A stretch of 64,000 nucleotides of DNA. Source: Sordaria brevicollis (Eukaryota; Ascomycota; Sordariomycetes; Sordariales; Sordariaceae). A program made the position numbers and the translations under genes. The stretch spans positions 868,001 to 932,000 of the forward strand of contig JAUTDP010000016.1 in the NCBI GenBank assembly GCA_033439795.1. Direction: 5' to 3'. The notes beneath the pieces are model-generated. The model saw nothing but the letters and a program-made list of their open reading frames with translations. It made no database searches and was not told where the DNA came from. Below, one piece after another: positions 12,701 through 25,468 of the stretch (its first letter is position 1; the number at the start of each line of letters is the position of its first letter).

Positions 12701-13881
12701 TCTTAGTGGTAGGGTATTGGTGTTGTCGGTGCCCAAAGCTTACTTGTGGTATAGTCAGAAGCTGGACTGGATCAGGAAGTTGTGCAAGAACCCTTTGGTG
12801 AGTGAATCCTGTGTTTGAGACCCTGACTGACTCTTTGCTAAGCCTCAATGGCCGCAACGGCCGCGATGACCGCTCAGATGATGTGACCAAGTCTCAGATG
12901 AGCGTTGATCGGTGAGAGCAACGGCCGCTTGATGTCTGATATCAAAAGAGATCAGCATGCTGCGTCGAGTTTACCTTACCCGTACCGCAACACTGGGATT
13001 CAGGCGTCAACCTAAGCACAACGGAATAGGTAGAGTCAGCATATCAGGCCACGCCAGGCCAGGCACCCGGAGCTGTCTCTTCGTACAGTACATAGTTTGT
13101 GTCGCCCAACATTTGCGACAGAAAGAAGTGCCGGCGTCAAGCGTGGCCGTGATAGAGTTCAAGGGATATGTCGTAGCTGAATCGGTTCCCTAAAGCAGAC
13201 AGCAAAGCCGGAGATATGATTCCGCTCTTGGGACGGATCGAATGTTTGTTGTGTGGACAAGAGTGAAGCCAAGACTCTTTGCAACTTGTGGGGGACAACA
13301 AGAATAACACATCGGGGGTTGCAAAAGGGTGTTGCCCGTGGAAGCACAGCATCGGAAGCGAAGGGATGAGTGTCCATGTCTGCATTTGAACAGCACAATG
13401 AACCCGTACCTCCGCCAATGCGCAATCTGTTCCAGTCTTGGTCCATATAAACGGTCAAGTCTCCGGTGAGCGCTTCGGGGGAGCACAACAGGAGGGACAT
13501 GTATATCCCACAATGAAGCGAACCAGCAAATGGAAAACCCGATATAAAGAAGGTTGGGTGTGGAATGCAAAGAGTGTAAAGAGTGTAGCGTGCTAACAAG
13601 TTTCGAAGAAACGACGACACCCTCACTTCGTACATCAAACACCCAAGAGCAGGGCGGGCAAAGCAGGCACAAGGTTGCAGTCATGACGGGCAGGACGCAA
13701 CTCAGGACAGGTTAGAAAAAGAAAAGAAACGAGCATGGCCACCACCCACTTGGAGTCCGGCCAGTCGGAAGGGATGGGAGGGTAAGAAAAGAAGTCATCG
13801 ATCGAAGGGAGGAAGGAAGAAGAGAAAGCCGACCCGAGGAAGGCAAAAACTTTCAATGACTGGAGCCGAAGATGGAAGGAA

Positions 13882-13914
13882 GCCTGTGCCTGCCTGTGCC
13901 TGCCTGTGCCTGTG
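13882..13914. repeat. 10-bp tandem repeat, about three copies
   Basis: The unit GCCTGTGCCT is repeated about three times in intergenic DNA. No coding context. Confidence 0.85.
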
Positions 13915-16599
13915 ATGACAAACAGTGTGTGACGGAAAGAAAGCTTCTCTGGCATCTCCAGGAGGAAGGAGCCGTCAACCGTCGACGAAAGAGCCGAAAA
14001 GCGGCCCAGGGGCAACTCCAACTCGGGTGCGGCCGATGTTCAGTTGCGGATGTCCATCCCCAAAAATGATGCTCAAAGATGTACAGTCACCTGCGACCCG
14101 CTGGTGGGTACCTTGCACGCCGGTCCGGGCATCACTTTTTAGCAGCGAATCCAACAAAATCATCCGGTCCCCGCGGTACCCACTTGCACTCCGGATGTAC
14201 CGTGTCCTGCAACGCACATCTGACACACATGACGGATGATGGACGCTTGGCTCCATCGCGAGTCTCCAAAGTCTCCAGTCCAACATAAACCCTGGTCAGC
14301 TTTTTGGGAAGGAAGGAATGGAAATGGAAACTCGGAAAGAAGAATTTTCACTCTTGGATCGATGTGACCGACTGTTTTTACCGATTTCCGATTTATAACG
14401 GAAGGAGGCATTGCGACATTTTTATGGAAAACTGGGAAACATTGACGGGATGAACTCTCGATATTCCAACTCTGGAAGGTAACCTTTCATATGGAACGAA
14501 GACGGGTATCCGATCTCTGCGTGTGTATCCGGAGAATTAAACCCAGGCGGGCAACTCAGGCACGAAATGTGAATAGAAACGCCGGATGATGCATCACCAT
14601 CAAAGTTACTTACCATCTGTCCGGCGACGGCGGGACCTGACTGGAAATGCGCACACGCCGCAAAAGGATCTTTTCATGTTTTTCCTTTTCATGCAGTAGT
14701 CCGAATACTCAGATCCGCCGCCGGACAAGGTACCAGCTTGTTGTTTTAGTTATTCCCGCCCCCGGTTTACTTCTCGTGGATTCTATTCTCGTTCGCAGGT
14801 TGTTTGATAATCTGTGTCGCCATAAACATCCAGCTGAGAGAGGGCAGTTTTGTTTGTTGCTCTTTCACTGTCCCATTATCCAGGCTGTACCTGGAGAAGT
14901 TCTGGCCTCTGAGTAACAAGGAATTCAAGTTCAGCGTTCGTCCCCGCACCAAACTCTTGTATACAATGTGCACACGTGAAAGTGGAAGAAGAGAAAGAGG
15001 AAGCAGCACAATGCCTCGTTGGCAGTCAGCCACAGATAGATAGGAAAACTCAACAAAATCCGGCCATCAAAGGATTTCGCCTTTCTGGCTCAGAGAATTC
15101 TTCACTGGTGCTGACAATGAACGGCCAACAGGAAGATGCACCACGACCAAGTTGGAAAAGGAAGAGGGCTCAGAGGGTAAAGCGGGTCCTACAATTTTTT
15201 TTCGCCATTAGATAGCGCTAACCAAGAGCTGCCTAGCAATGCCTAACAGACGTTGCGTGCGTTCTCGGTTCCGCAGTTGCACACAAGACGTATGCGGCCA
15301 GGGCTTATGTGATTTGTGATCTCTGATTGGTCGGATGTGCATCAACTTCCGTCGCCTAAGGTAAGGCCGCAACAAGGCCTCTTTGAATGCACTACCAGCA
15401 CAGTATGGCGGTTGCTACTCTCATTAGGTAAACGGACCGCCTTGGTCGATGTAGCAGAGTGGTCTGGGCCATTGTCACAGGTCTTGGGGTTTTCTTTGCC
15501 TGGTCACCATAGCCCAACAAGAAACGACATCATTCATTTGCTCAATCCATCGTGATCGTGAGGTGACGAGACTGGTCAATAACCAGGTTGACTAGATGGA
15601 CAGTGTTAGTGCGTAGGTGGTGAATGAGTGGACGAATTGACCGAGAAACAACTTTGAATGTCCCGCGCAGACTCTGTGACTGTGTGTCCTCTCTGCTCTT
15701 TGGTTGCTCTTGCCATTTCATATACTCTTTTCCCAGGTCTTGCCCGTTTTCGTCTCGAGTTTTCAAGTCTCCGAGCGTCACCTTGTTCAAAGTGAATTTG
15801 TCACCCCAGAGAGAGTCCGGTCACTTTGCTTGGGTGTTAGTGTCATTCATCCCATGTTCACAATCCAGACTGTGCTCTCTTCGTTGTCATATGCCAATTA
15901 ATTGAGCAACAACAACAAACGACAACGACAACAACAAAACACCTCTAGAAAAAGTCGCAGCGATAACATCACCTACATTAGCAACCTTGTTGGGTTCATC
16001 TGCGCCGAGCTTAACTCTTTTTTTCTTTGTGCATGCGCCCATCATTGCCTGGATCGTCTGGTTACATTAACAGCGGAAGGCTGTTGCTCGATTAGTTATC
16101 CGCCCGTTGACCACCCAAACAAGTGAAGTACCAACGGGCAATGAAGACCTCTTACCTACGATAGGCCCCGGTCCCATCGTCAACCTTTCCCCCCCCAAGC
16201 AGCACCTCATCATCGATAGCCGAGCCATCTTCTCCCAACAACCCTTCACCTGGCAGTCCGATTTCCACGAATTAATCACACCTTTCTCCTGCTGCTGCGA
16301 CATTTCCACATTTCCACTTGCGTGCGACTACAGTTAGACAGAACAGACAGACTTCCACTTGACCTCGACTGTCGATCCATCGGACATGACGCCTCGTCCT
16401 TCTCCCTAGCAACAATTGTAGCTAACATCACATCCACATCTTTTTCGGAACACACTCATCAAACAATCAAACGCCCTGTTCCTGGCTTGGGTTAGGTTGG
16501 CATGTGTGATCCGAAACAGACCCCATCCCTTCCGTCGCCGTCGTCGGTCTCCCTCTGCCTGCCAGCAGTTAGCGGCCGCCCGCCGTCACAAGCGCAAAC

Positions 16600-19500
16600 A
16601 TGGACAAATCCTCAATAACGACGTCGACGTCGACATCGATATCGCCGTCTCCTCCCAAGCGGTCCCAGCTCCCAACTGCAACCGCAAATCAAAAGACCGT
16701 GACCCATGCCAACAACAGCAACAGCAACAGCACCGGCCAGCAGACGCACGCTGCACAGTCACAGGCACAGACACCCGCTGCTACGGCCACCGGTACCTCT
16801 ACTGGTACTGCCCCATCGTCGAATCCACTCCCCACGCTGTCCCGCGAATCCACTTCCAGCTCCGCGGCGACCGTCAATCCCAGGACCGATTCATGGCCTT
16901 CCAACAAGTTGACTTCGCAGACCTCGGCCACGTCTGCATCCTCCATCTCCGTCTCCCGCGCTTCGTCCGTGGCTCCCTCGCCCTTTGCCTCGCGCGAACC
17001 CTCTCCCTCGAGACCTCTCAACCGCACCCACACCACCCATAATCCTACTACATCTACCTCTACATCTACTGCTGCGTCATCGCGCGCCCCTTCACGCGGT
17101 CCTCCTGCTGCTGGCACTGCCGGTGCTGTACCTCGATCGCGCAAAAACAGCCTCCAGGATCCCAGTCCTTCGACAAGATCCACGAGACCAGGCAGCATAT
17201 CCTTGTCTACCACCGGCTCCAGAACGCTGTCGTCGGCCACAACGCCCGCCTTTCCCCCCGCTGCGACGGATCGGAACGTCAATGCGCCCGCACCCCCGTC
17301 CAAATCGCCAACTGCCCACTCGTCGTCGTCTGCTGCTCATCCGCAATCAGCGACTGGTAATGGCCAGGATCCTTTGAAGTGGCCCGTGTCCTCCAGACTG
17401 CGATCTCCTCCACCCATCATCACCAAGCCGCCAATCCTCGGGCCGCCCAGACGACAGGATCAGACTCCAGACATCTCTCCTTCCACCGCCGTTCAGCGCC
17501 AGACATCGTCCTTTTCCACTTCAGAATCCCAGTCCGACACCGACCAGGACGACCTCACTCCAACCCAGCCCGGGGCCAGAACTCCCGCTCGCGCTGCGGG
17601 AGGGAGCACGTCCATCCTCGAGACTGTCCAGGAAGTCAGTCCGCTTGGTTCTCCGAGGGCCTTTGAGCAGTCAATGGAGGAAAAGTTGGGGCACAGGCTC
17701 ATGTCCGAACCAACCATTCCAACCGACGCCGGTGAATTTTCTCGTCACAGGGATCTAGCGGGAAGATCAAATTCAATCATGACGGAAAGCGGAGCGGAAG
17801 ATGTTACCCCGACCGAGACGGGCCGCCGAAGCGGATCAATCACTGCGCCGCCCCTGACGTCGAGGCAGTCGAGCACATCAGTACGGCCACCCACAAAGGG
17901 TAAGCCCGGTGAGGGTTCTCAGCAGAGCATGACGGTAGAAGCAGAAACAGTCACGTCGATTCCACAAGTCGCCCTTGCGCCTGGAGTAGGAGTACAGCCT
18001 TCAAATGGCAGTCTGCGCACGAAACCTAGCACAGAGACGATCCGGCCTCCCAAGAAAGAGAAGAAGAGGACGGCACGGAAGCAGCCCAGCATGACATCTG
18101 GCACTGGTGAGACAAATCAGTTCATTCTACAGCCACGGCTTCGGCATCATCAAGCAATGAGATCAGTGTCTTCGGCTACCGAGATGGCTACTTCACCAAT
18201 CAAGTACCACCACGGTCCGCCGCCGCCTGATGAAGCCAGCAAGCACATTTTCCCTTCTCGGTCTCCAACAGAACCCCGGAGTTCGAGTTTTGTAATCCAC
18301 CAAGTGAGCAGCTTACTGACTAGACATCGTCCAGCATCATCCAAAGCCGACATTTTTGAGGCAAAGGTAGCGAGCGCAATTGAGGAAACTAACTCGTCAG
18401 ACTCGGACGAAACATTTGTCTACGACTCCAACCCTCCCGATCATCCCAGACCACCCCGTTATCACTCTAGGACACCGAGCGCGGCATCAATGGTCAGCCA
18501 GCTGAACCGTACCGACATGCGCACCATTCACTCGGCCATGATGAATCAGGAACAACCGATCGGTGTAAAGCGAAGCATGAAGTTTGTGAATTCTTACAAT
18601 CCCAGCATTAACGAAAGCGTTGGCGGCGAAGAGGACGGCAAGAGCACAACCGGCAGGAGCACAGCGGGATCAGCCAGGGGAACATCAGGTCGACACCATC
18701 ACTATGGCCGATGGGGTCGTAATGGAGGAAACGGGCATCCGTCGCTATTTGCCGAGCAATCACCGTTTAGCCCGGCTTTGAACTCGGGCAACAACAACTC
18801 GCGACAGTCATCAGGTGTTAACAGCCCCCGGTACTTGAGCCGCAACAGCCTCCATGCTAAGAGCAGTCGGGGAACACATTTATCGGCCGGTTACGATCTC
18901 GACGACACTACTACTGGCGCCGACGACGAAACCACGCCACTGATACAATCTGGAACAGTACGATCATCAAGGTCCGCACGAAGTCGGAGGAATGGCTTGC
19001 ACTCGCTACGGTCCATGGAATCTGGAACATACCGACAACCGCCGTCCTTCTTGAACCGGTTCGCCAGTTGCTTGGTCTTGACAGTGATGTTATTACTGGT
19101 CGTGTCGGGCGCCATCGGATTCATGTTCGCAACGTCACAACCGCTTACCGATATCGAGCTAATTTCGATGGATCATGTGGTCGCGAGTGAGCAGGAGTTG
19201 ATGCTGGACCTGACGATCAGGGCGAAGAATCCCAATGTGGTGGTTGTAGTGGTGGACGCGGCGGATATCGAGGTCTTTGCCAAGTCACCACATGCTGGCA
19301 CCGATTCGGAATGGTATCGGACTCACCCTGGTGATATGCCGCCTTTGGAGAGTAGCAACGATGAGGCCCGCATCAATGGAACGGGAGATCTGATTAGAAT
19401 CTTGGATGACCCGCCCAACGATCAGCCACCCGAGGAATCATCTCCGAATATGCGCCTTGGCACTATCACGGGCTTCAACAGCGCCCTGACTTTCGAGGGT

Positions 19501-19845
19501 TCCTTCTTCCACCAAGGTCTATCCACATCCATGGGCGAAGTCCGTCTGAAGAATCCCGGCAACGTAACAGTGGGCGGAGCTGAGAGATGGGAGCGTATCA
19601 TAGCAGACGACTTTCAACTCATCATCAAGGGCGTGCTAAAGTACACGCTGCCACTGAGCCAGAGAGTCAGGACGGCCGCGATTTCAGGAAAGACCACGGT
19701 CAAGGCGAATGCAGCCAATGATCGTAGGAAACCACCGGGAGAGCCGGCGCCGATCGAGGAAGTTGGCGGTGGCAGCGGTGGAAAGACCGGAGGAGGAGGG
19801 GGTGATGATAACGACCACCACGATGACGTTTCTATTTCTTTTTAA
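16600..19845 (+). CDS. VAC7: Vac7-like vacuolar membrane protein
   Basis: Single-exon gene of 1081 residues. In yeast Vac7 is a vacuolar membrane activator of the Fab1 PI3P 5-kinase complex and so controls PI(3,5)P2 and vacuole size and inheritance. Here residues 1 to about 815 are a long Ser/Thr/Pro-rich disordered cytosolic region. A single hydrophobic segment follows at about 820-845 (FLNRFASCLVLTVMLLLVVS is its first part). After it comes the conserved lumenal domain, with DIELISMDHVVASEQELMLD and a region of Asn/Val-rich beta strands, about 845-1045, which is what identifies the family. The tail is Gly/His/Asp-rich. The start ATG follows a Kozak-like context (AACATGGAC). Longer frames on other strands are shadows of the repetitive Ser codons. 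The assignment rests on the transmembrane and lumenal part; the N-terminal half is too divergent to help. Confidence 0.87.
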   Translation: MDKSSITTSTSTSISPSPPKRSQLPTATANQKTVTHANNSNSNSTGQQTHAAQSQAQTPAATATGTSTGTAPSSNPLPTLSRESTSSSAATVNPRTDSWPSNKLTSQTSATSASSISVSRASSVAPSPFASREPSPSRPLNRTHTTHNPTTSTSTSTAASSRAPSRGPPAAGTAGAVPRSRKNSLQDPSPSTRSTRPGSISLSTTGSRTLSSATTPAFPPAATDRNVNAPAPPSKSPTAHSSSSAAHPQSATGNGQDPLKWPVSSRLRSPPPIITKPPILGPPRRQDQTPDISPSTAVQRQTSSFSTSESQSDTDQDDLTPTQPGARTPARAAGGSTSILETVQEVSPLGSPRAFEQSMEEKLGHRLMSEPTIPTDAGEFSRHRDLAGRSNSIMTESGAEDVTPTETGRRSGSITAPPLTSRQSSTSVRPPTKGKPGEGSQQSMTVEAETVTSIPQVALAPGVGVQPSNGSLRTKPSTETIRPPKKEKKRTARKQPSMTSGTGETNQFILQPRLRHHQAMRSVSSATEMATSPIKYHHGPPPPDEASKHIFPSRSPTEPRSSSFVIHQVSSLLTRHRPASSKADIFEAKVASAIEETNSSDSDETFVYDSNPPDHPRPPRYHSRTPSAASMVSQLNRTDMRTIHSAMMNQEQPIGVKRSMKFVNSYNPSINESVGGEEDGKSTTGRSTAGSARGTSGRHHHYGRWGRNGGNGHPSLFAEQSPFSPALNSGNNNSRQSSGVNSPRYLSRNSLHAKSSRGTHLSAGYDLDDTTTGADDETTPLIQSGTVRSSRSARSRRNGLHSLRSMESGTYRQPPSFLNRFASCLVLTVMLLLVVSGAIGFMFATSQPLTDIELISMDHVVASEQELMLDLTIRAKNPNVVVVVVDAADIEVFAKSPHAGTDSEWYRTHPGDMPPLESSNDEARINGTGDLIRILDDPPNDQPPEESSPNMRLGTITGFNSALTFEGSFFHQGLSTSMGEVRLKNPGNVTVGGAERWERIIADDFQLIIKGVLKYTLPLSQRVRTAAISGKTTVKANAANDRRKPPGEPAPIEEVGGGSGGKTGGGGGDDNDHHDDVSISF

Positions 19846-22500
19846 GCACAGTTTTCAAGGGCAAAAGAGGAGGGACATCCAATGAAGGAATGATAGACTA
19901 CTACTAAGGCCCCCCTTTCCCTATCCCTGATGAATAGGGAACAAGACAAGAAGACTTACATGACACGAGACGAATTCGTTATGAAAGACACACATTTTCT
20001 GGTTTCTTGATAAACAAAAATCAATACCCACTATACACTACACATGCTTGCTGCTCAACGCAGGGCTACACACAGGTTTCTTTTGTCGGATTATCAATAT
20101 GAGGCGAATAGGCATGGAAGAACAGGCAGGCAATCAGGCAAGCAGGCAAAGCAAGGAGACACCATCCTTCTTGAGACTTGATCAAGCTCATGGATCACTT
20201 TATCAGTTTCCATCACTGACTTTTCCACTGTATATCTCTTTCTCTAACTCTGAGCGTCGTTGTCGTTACAAAGTTGCATAGCATCGGGGGCATTCATCAT
20301 CTGTGTGGTAAAAAAATGGGTTTGTTATGTATGTATGTTTCATCTCTTTATCTTTTTTTCGTGTTGATTTCTGAGCGTTTGCGTGTGTATGTGGATGTGT
20401 CGGTGATGTTTTTGGTGAGCGTCCGAGGTGCGGTGACTTGGAAGGTGATGATGGTGATGATAACGAACCAACTGGTCGGAGTGTCTGCTCCGCTGTCTTT
20501 CCTTGAACTCTCCTTATAACCCTTAAGTATCAATGGCGGATGTTTTGCATCAGGACGGGATTTGGAGGGACGAACGGAAAGATAAGGGGGACTATGATTA
20601 GAAGGAAGGAACGGGGGGGCTACAAAGATAAAGGGGAGGAGCTCAAGTGGCATTAAAGGAATGAACAAAAGGGTCAAGAGGTGGGAACAGGGGATATAAA
20701 AGGGCAGGGCAGGGGCAATGGAATGGAACATGGAAGGAACGGAAGAAGAAGGGATGAAGAGGATGAACTAAAGGGGGGAAAAGCACAGGGGTGAACGCAT
20801 TTCGAAAAGAGAAAGATGTACGGAAGGAGCAACCACGAGATGTATGGGCGACCAGATTGATGCGGACAGCAGCCGGGCAGGGAAGGAGATACCCAGGTAT
20901 ATACTTGAAGCGGGACCGTGACAGACAGGAGAGTAAAAGCACAAAGAGTCGAAAGACGAGGTCTGAACTGAATTGATTCACTCATTCTAAATCATCTTCA
21001 CCATCATCTTCCTCCTGCTCGTTGCCTGCTGGCCCTCCCTCGCATACTAAATTTTCGTGATCGCGAACCTCCCACGACGCAAGAGGTTCTTCACGGAGGA
21101 CTTGAACTGGCGGCGTCCTTCTAACTAACCTAACTGTGCCAGACGCACGCAGCTATTTCACCATTTTAAAACTATCGTAACGTCGTCCCGGCAGCCCGGG
21201 CATTTCGTCGGTCCCGTCCGACTTGCTGTTTGGGTCGGGCATCGTCACCCCCATCTGGCCCGTTATTCGTCCGAGCTCGTGGTATTCTCATCCATAACTT
21301 CCAGCCGGGACCCGAACGGTCATCGAAAGTGTATGATAAAAAGCCACGGACATTGTCATTGGTTCCTGCCACAGGAATAACCGGTCCTAATGACGCCCCC
21401 AAGAGGAAGCCCGGCGGGTTACGGCCGAAACGACCGCAAGATGGCGTCGTTTGAATGGGATGCATCCATCCCCACGCTGCTGGGAGGGTGATCGTCTTTT
21501 GAGATGGGGTGAAAGTTGATGCCTCAAGGCCTCAACGTGACCACGCACAAGAGAAGACGGTCATAAACCAACAAAGTTGATCTCTACCCAGCCTAGTGGA
21601 ACATGGTTAAATCGACATACCAAGATTGGATTAGGTAATTCGCGCTTGGTAACAGAAAAGTGCAAAAAGATTCATCATTTATACCGATTTTAGCTTGCTT
21701 AGCAAACACGAAGCAGGGTCATATCTGCGCATGTAAATAAAGACGAGTTGACGATGGGCGAGGGAATCGCCCCCCTTTTGTGTTACGGACGTTACTTTGT
21801 ATGAAGCGAGTACTAACTAGTCCCATGGAACGAGTCATGGATAAGTGAAAGGAAAGACAATGTTTGTTTGCTTCTCGCGCATTTCTTTCACATATGATAT
21901 GCACCCAGGCTTGTTCAGGGGGAGTGACATCGATTAGCAGCCACATGCGCGGGTTACGGGCGGAAAGGCGCATGGGGTGGCTCACATGGGAAGGCGGTAG
22001 GTAGAGAGGCGGGAAGGATTGTCAACCTTGTTCGACAAGCCTCGTCGACGACAAAGCTTCCAACAAGGGGGCTTGAGAGAGAGTTACTATGCACACTTGA
22101 GGGTAACGACAGGATACCTAGACAAAATGCGTAGGAATGTTGGAAATGGAAGGTTTCTTGCGTAACGGCATGTGCGAAGGGTTCGCAGTCTATCTACAAC
22201 CTTTCTTTTTTTTTGCTTTTCCTGGTTGCTTGTGTTACTTCGTTTCTACGTTATCTTCCACTACAATCTCATGTCTTCTTTTCCTTCTTCTTCATCGTAG
22301 CGTCCTCCTCCTCTCCGCACTTTGGCTCCTGCAACTTGTCTCTAGCTCTTCTCGCTTCCTTATCTCCTATAGTCTTAGCAGAAAGTGTTGGTTGAAGCCA
22401 CCCAAAAGGCCAAGAATCGATAGACCCTCTGTGCGATCACCTCGCCAACCTACAGTCTTCCAACAACCAAGCCAGCACATATATATATCAAGAGCGTAAC
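19846..22500. other. intergenic, no gene supported
   Basis: Follows the Vac7-like gene. The minus-strand frames around 20350-20985 are open because the plus strand is A/G-rich, and give hydrophobic low-complexity peptides without any motif. A short AT dinucleotide run lies just before 22500, in the leader of the next gene. Confidence 0.6.
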
Positions 22501-23160
22501 ATGCCCATCTTGCCAACCTTCCCATCCTTCATTCGCACTTTCCTCCCACAATCTACTTCCAACCCAAACTCCTCCCCCTCCCTAAATCGCTCCTCCTACT
22601 CCTCCTCCCGAAATCAAGGCGCGCGAGGAGACTCAGACCAAGACTCAGCCACCATCCCACCAGGAACCATAACCGTCGTCATCCAAACCCCCTTCAACGG
22701 GTCCCAAATACCCACCATTACCGAACCTTTATCTCCCGCGGACACTACTGCTCCTGCTTCTGCTAAAGAAATGGAGCCCATTACCGAGCCTAACAACACT
22801 GCTCCTCAAGCTGCTAAACCGATGGAAGCCACCCCCTCCACCTCAGCACTGGCTAGCAACCCGGTTGATACCATTGCCACCGTGGCCTCCTCAGATGAAG
22901 ACTCCAGCGATGAAGGCGAGAACGCCAAAGCAAAGGGCAAGGGGGGTAGTTGGATAAAGAGGTCATCAAAGTCCAAGCGACTAAGCAAGGGTGATGTGGA
23001 AGATAATGGAACGGGAGAGTACAGGGGAAAGGGGAAGGGAATGAAGAAGGGCAAGGGAGGGAAGGCACCAAAGGAGAGGAGCGAGGCGTATAATGCGTTT
23101 TGGAAAAAGTTGATTGGGGTGGGGGCGGAGAAGGGGAAGGGGAATTCGGGGGAGTGGTGA
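22501..23160 (+). CDS. small Ser/Lys-rich hypothetical protein
   Basis: Single frame of 219 residues, not recognised. The first 45 residues are Ser/Asn/Pro-rich, the middle is Thr/Pro/Ala-rich, then an acidic patch (SSDEDSSDEGE, about residues 133-143) precedes a Lys/Gly-rich basic tail with repeated KGKG units. The C-terminal part YNAFWKKLIGVGAEKGKG has the only aromatic residues that look like a folded or helical motif. No signal peptide or membrane segment is clear. The Ala/Pro/Gly codons in the middle look coding, but the protein is low-complexity and support is moderate. The start is the first ATG of the frame, after an AT-rich leader. Confidence 0.55.
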   Translation: MPILPTFPSFIRTFLPQSTSNPNSSPSLNRSSYSSSRNQGARGDSDQDSATIPPGTITVVIQTPFNGSQIPTITEPLSPADTTAPASAKEMEPITEPNNTAPQAAKPMEATPSTSALASNPVDTIATVASSDEDSSDEGENAKAKGKGGSWIKRSSKSKRLSKGDVEDNGTGEYRGKGKGMKKGKGGKAPKERSEAYNAFWKKLIGVGAEKGKGNSGEW

Positions 23161-24667
23161 GTGGTGAAAGCCGAAGGAGTTCGAGGAAAAACCAGCCGGG
23201 GCGATGATCTGGTGTTCACGTGGAGTGGACGTTGGAGAGGATTGAAGGGTGATATGATATGAGAAGTTGTGATGGGGGTCGGTCTATACGTTGTCTAATG
23301 GATAATATTGGGTATTGGCAAAGAAGAGATAGAGAGGAACGAAGGCGGTATAAGGAAGGGAGATATCGAAACGGGAGAGGGGTAGGCAAGTTGAATTTGT
23401 ATATGAGATATGGATGGACAAAGGAGAGACCATGTTGTTGCTTCCGTGGATTGAATGTTGATAATTGAGGTCCTAAATCTCGAAGATGAAGGAGAGGGAG
23501 AGGTCATCGATCAGTATTCATGAACTACATGTTGATGAATGTGTACCGGAGTCTGGGAGCTTGGTGACAACCGACATCGTTTGAGGGTTAGGGGTGTTTG
23601 ACCTAATGCGAAGAGATGAACCTGGATGGGTATCTTCATGGGGTCAAATTTACATGTATCTAATTTGTTAGGACTCCCAAGTCCTGGTGGACAGCACAAA
23701 GTCGGAGGATGTTTCAACGTCATTGCAGTGACCTGCTTCACTCCTCATGTACTGGGGCTTGTATGGCTTCTTTTCCATGAACGCTAACCTTATTACAAGG
23801 GAGGCAAGAAGTCATTCCTGAGCCTTTCGAAGAGGATGTTTTTGTCATGCCAGTATTGTGGTCGAGTGTCTTGCTTGAATGACAATGGTGTTGATGAATG
23901 AGTGACAGAGTGGGTGGACTGGCGATAACCTCTAACAAATCCTTATCTTATCGTCAGGTACAATGATAACCGTCGATAAGATCTGCGTCTGGGATCAATG
24001 GGTAACAAACCTGGGGAAGATTGACTTGGGAATGGAGTCGCATGGCCAGCAAGGTACGCACAAGGCCGAAATCCAATGTGAGCGCGGTCTTGAGCGCGCC
24101 ATGTTGGCAGGTGGCAGGATGGGTTGACTGATATTGTGAGATGGGATCTGGAAGGCAGTTGTCTCAACTCAGGTCGAATGACGTCGTAGGTCATGGCGAA
24201 GTAAACAAAGGAGTCGCAAACACAGCACAACTTGGGAAATAAATTGGAATCGGCAACAGATAGTTTGTCCTATCTGCCTTCTCTTGGTGTGTACCAACTC
24301 GTCTTCCAAACGAATAACATGAACCTCAGGTTCCGGGTATCAAACAGCTGGGAGGTCGTGCTCGACAATCAACATCCGGCCGCGCGTTGTCGTAGTCGGA
24401 TGTCTGCTACTGCGGTGGTGGAAATCCGTCGCTGTCAACAAATGGAGAGGCAAGAAGCTTCCAAGTGTCTTTTAACTTCTTTTGCTCAAAAGCGCATCTT
24501 CATTGTCCATGTAAAGCTACGCCGATGAACCGGACCCCTGATATCATAAGCCTCCCATAACCGTAGTCGTATGTGCGAGAAACCGTCGCAGACCCATGCA
24601 AGCTTTGGAAGAACAAATTGGAAACGAGAGGTCATGACCAAACCAGAAGAAAGCCCCCTTTCTTCGC
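23161..24667. other. intergenic, no gene supported
   Basis: Lies between the convergent ends of the small Ser/Lys-rich gene and RPP1. Short frames only; I see no motif, repeat or RNA gene. Confidence 0.6.
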
Positions 24668-25468
24668 TTAGTCGAAAAGACCGAAGCCCATATCCTCGTC
24701 GGACTCCTCCTTCTCTGTAAGTGTGCAAAAAACGCAGGTCAGTATCTGGCAGCAGTTCCCTCAAGAGTTGGAGATGATTCCACATACCCTCAACCTTCTC
24801 CTCAGCCTTCTCCTCGGCAGCGGCACCACCAGCGGCAGCGGCGCCAGCGGCAGCGGGGGCAGCAGCGGCACCACCGGAGCCGACGTTGGAAAGGAGGTCC
24901 TTCACGTCCTTGCCCTCAAGAGCCTATTTGTCGCAAAAAGAGACTCCAGTCAGTTTATCGTGTTCTTCGAGTTCCCCAAGATATCGTTTCCTCCTCTCGG
25001 ATATTTCGTCCGTTGTCGTCGTCGGTGGTGGTTTCATCGTACCTTGGCGAAGAGGGAAGCCCAGATAGGCTCGACATCCTCGATCTTGGCAGCCTTGATG
25101 AGGGTCTGGATCTTGTCGGCCTACATCATGCGAAAACGGGTTTGGTTAGTGATCATTGTTCCCTCCACATGCATGTTGTTCATATCATGATTGTTGTTGT
25201 TCCTCCACTCCTCCCAATTGCCCCTCCTCCTCCCATGTTTTGTCATTCGTCCCGGTCGTTGAGCGCATGTCGAATTATAACGGTGTGTACATGACGCGCA
25301 GCGACGCGTTCTGAAAGTGTTCCAAGTGCCCAAATGACCCAAATCCCAAATCCACCCAAAACGGCCCAAAAAGATCGTGTGCATTGGTCGCAAACTCACA
25401 GTGATCTCAACGCCGTCATCGGCGAGGATGAGCGCCGCGTAGGAGGTAGCCAGCTCAGCAGTAGACAT
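24668..25468 (-). CDS. RPP1: 60S acidic ribosomal protein P1, four exons
   Basis: P1 forms, with P2 and P0, the flexible stalk of the large subunit that recruits translation GTPases. Exons are 25400-25468, 25043-25120, 24788-24923 and 24668-24714, giving 109 residues. The N-terminal helix region starts [19 protein letters not shown], then [37 protein letters not shown], then an Ala/Gly hinge, then the universal acidic tail [13 protein letters not shown] that binds elongation factors and GTPase partners. The last intron falls within the Glu/Lys region, just before the conserved tail. P1 rather than P2 is called from the [12 protein letters not shown] block. All introns have GT/AG ends. Divergent from the DUF2408 gene. 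Confidence 0.96.

Larger units (their letters stand above)
8741..16599. other. intergenic, 7.9 kb, largest gene-free stretch
   Basis: No open frame here has a motif, consistent codon bias or credible splice sites. The base composition is balanced, with no AT-rich block like a RIP-mutated transposon. It holds two small simple repeats (9728-9750 and 13882-13914). The last part, from about 15900, is CA-rich and CT-rich and is probably the promoter and leader of the Vac7-like gene. A non-coding transcript cannot be excluded from sequence alone. Confidence 0.55.

Noticed and set aside
16497..17042. 181-residue plus-strand frame overlapping the start of the Vac7-like gene
   Set aside because: Arg/His/Gln-rich shadow of the Ser/Thr-rich N-terminus of the Vac7-like protein in another frame.
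21000..21200. possible small RNA gene in a hairpin-rich stretch
   Set aside because: GAACCTC and GAGGTTC form a short stem near 21065-21092, but no known RNA family features follow.
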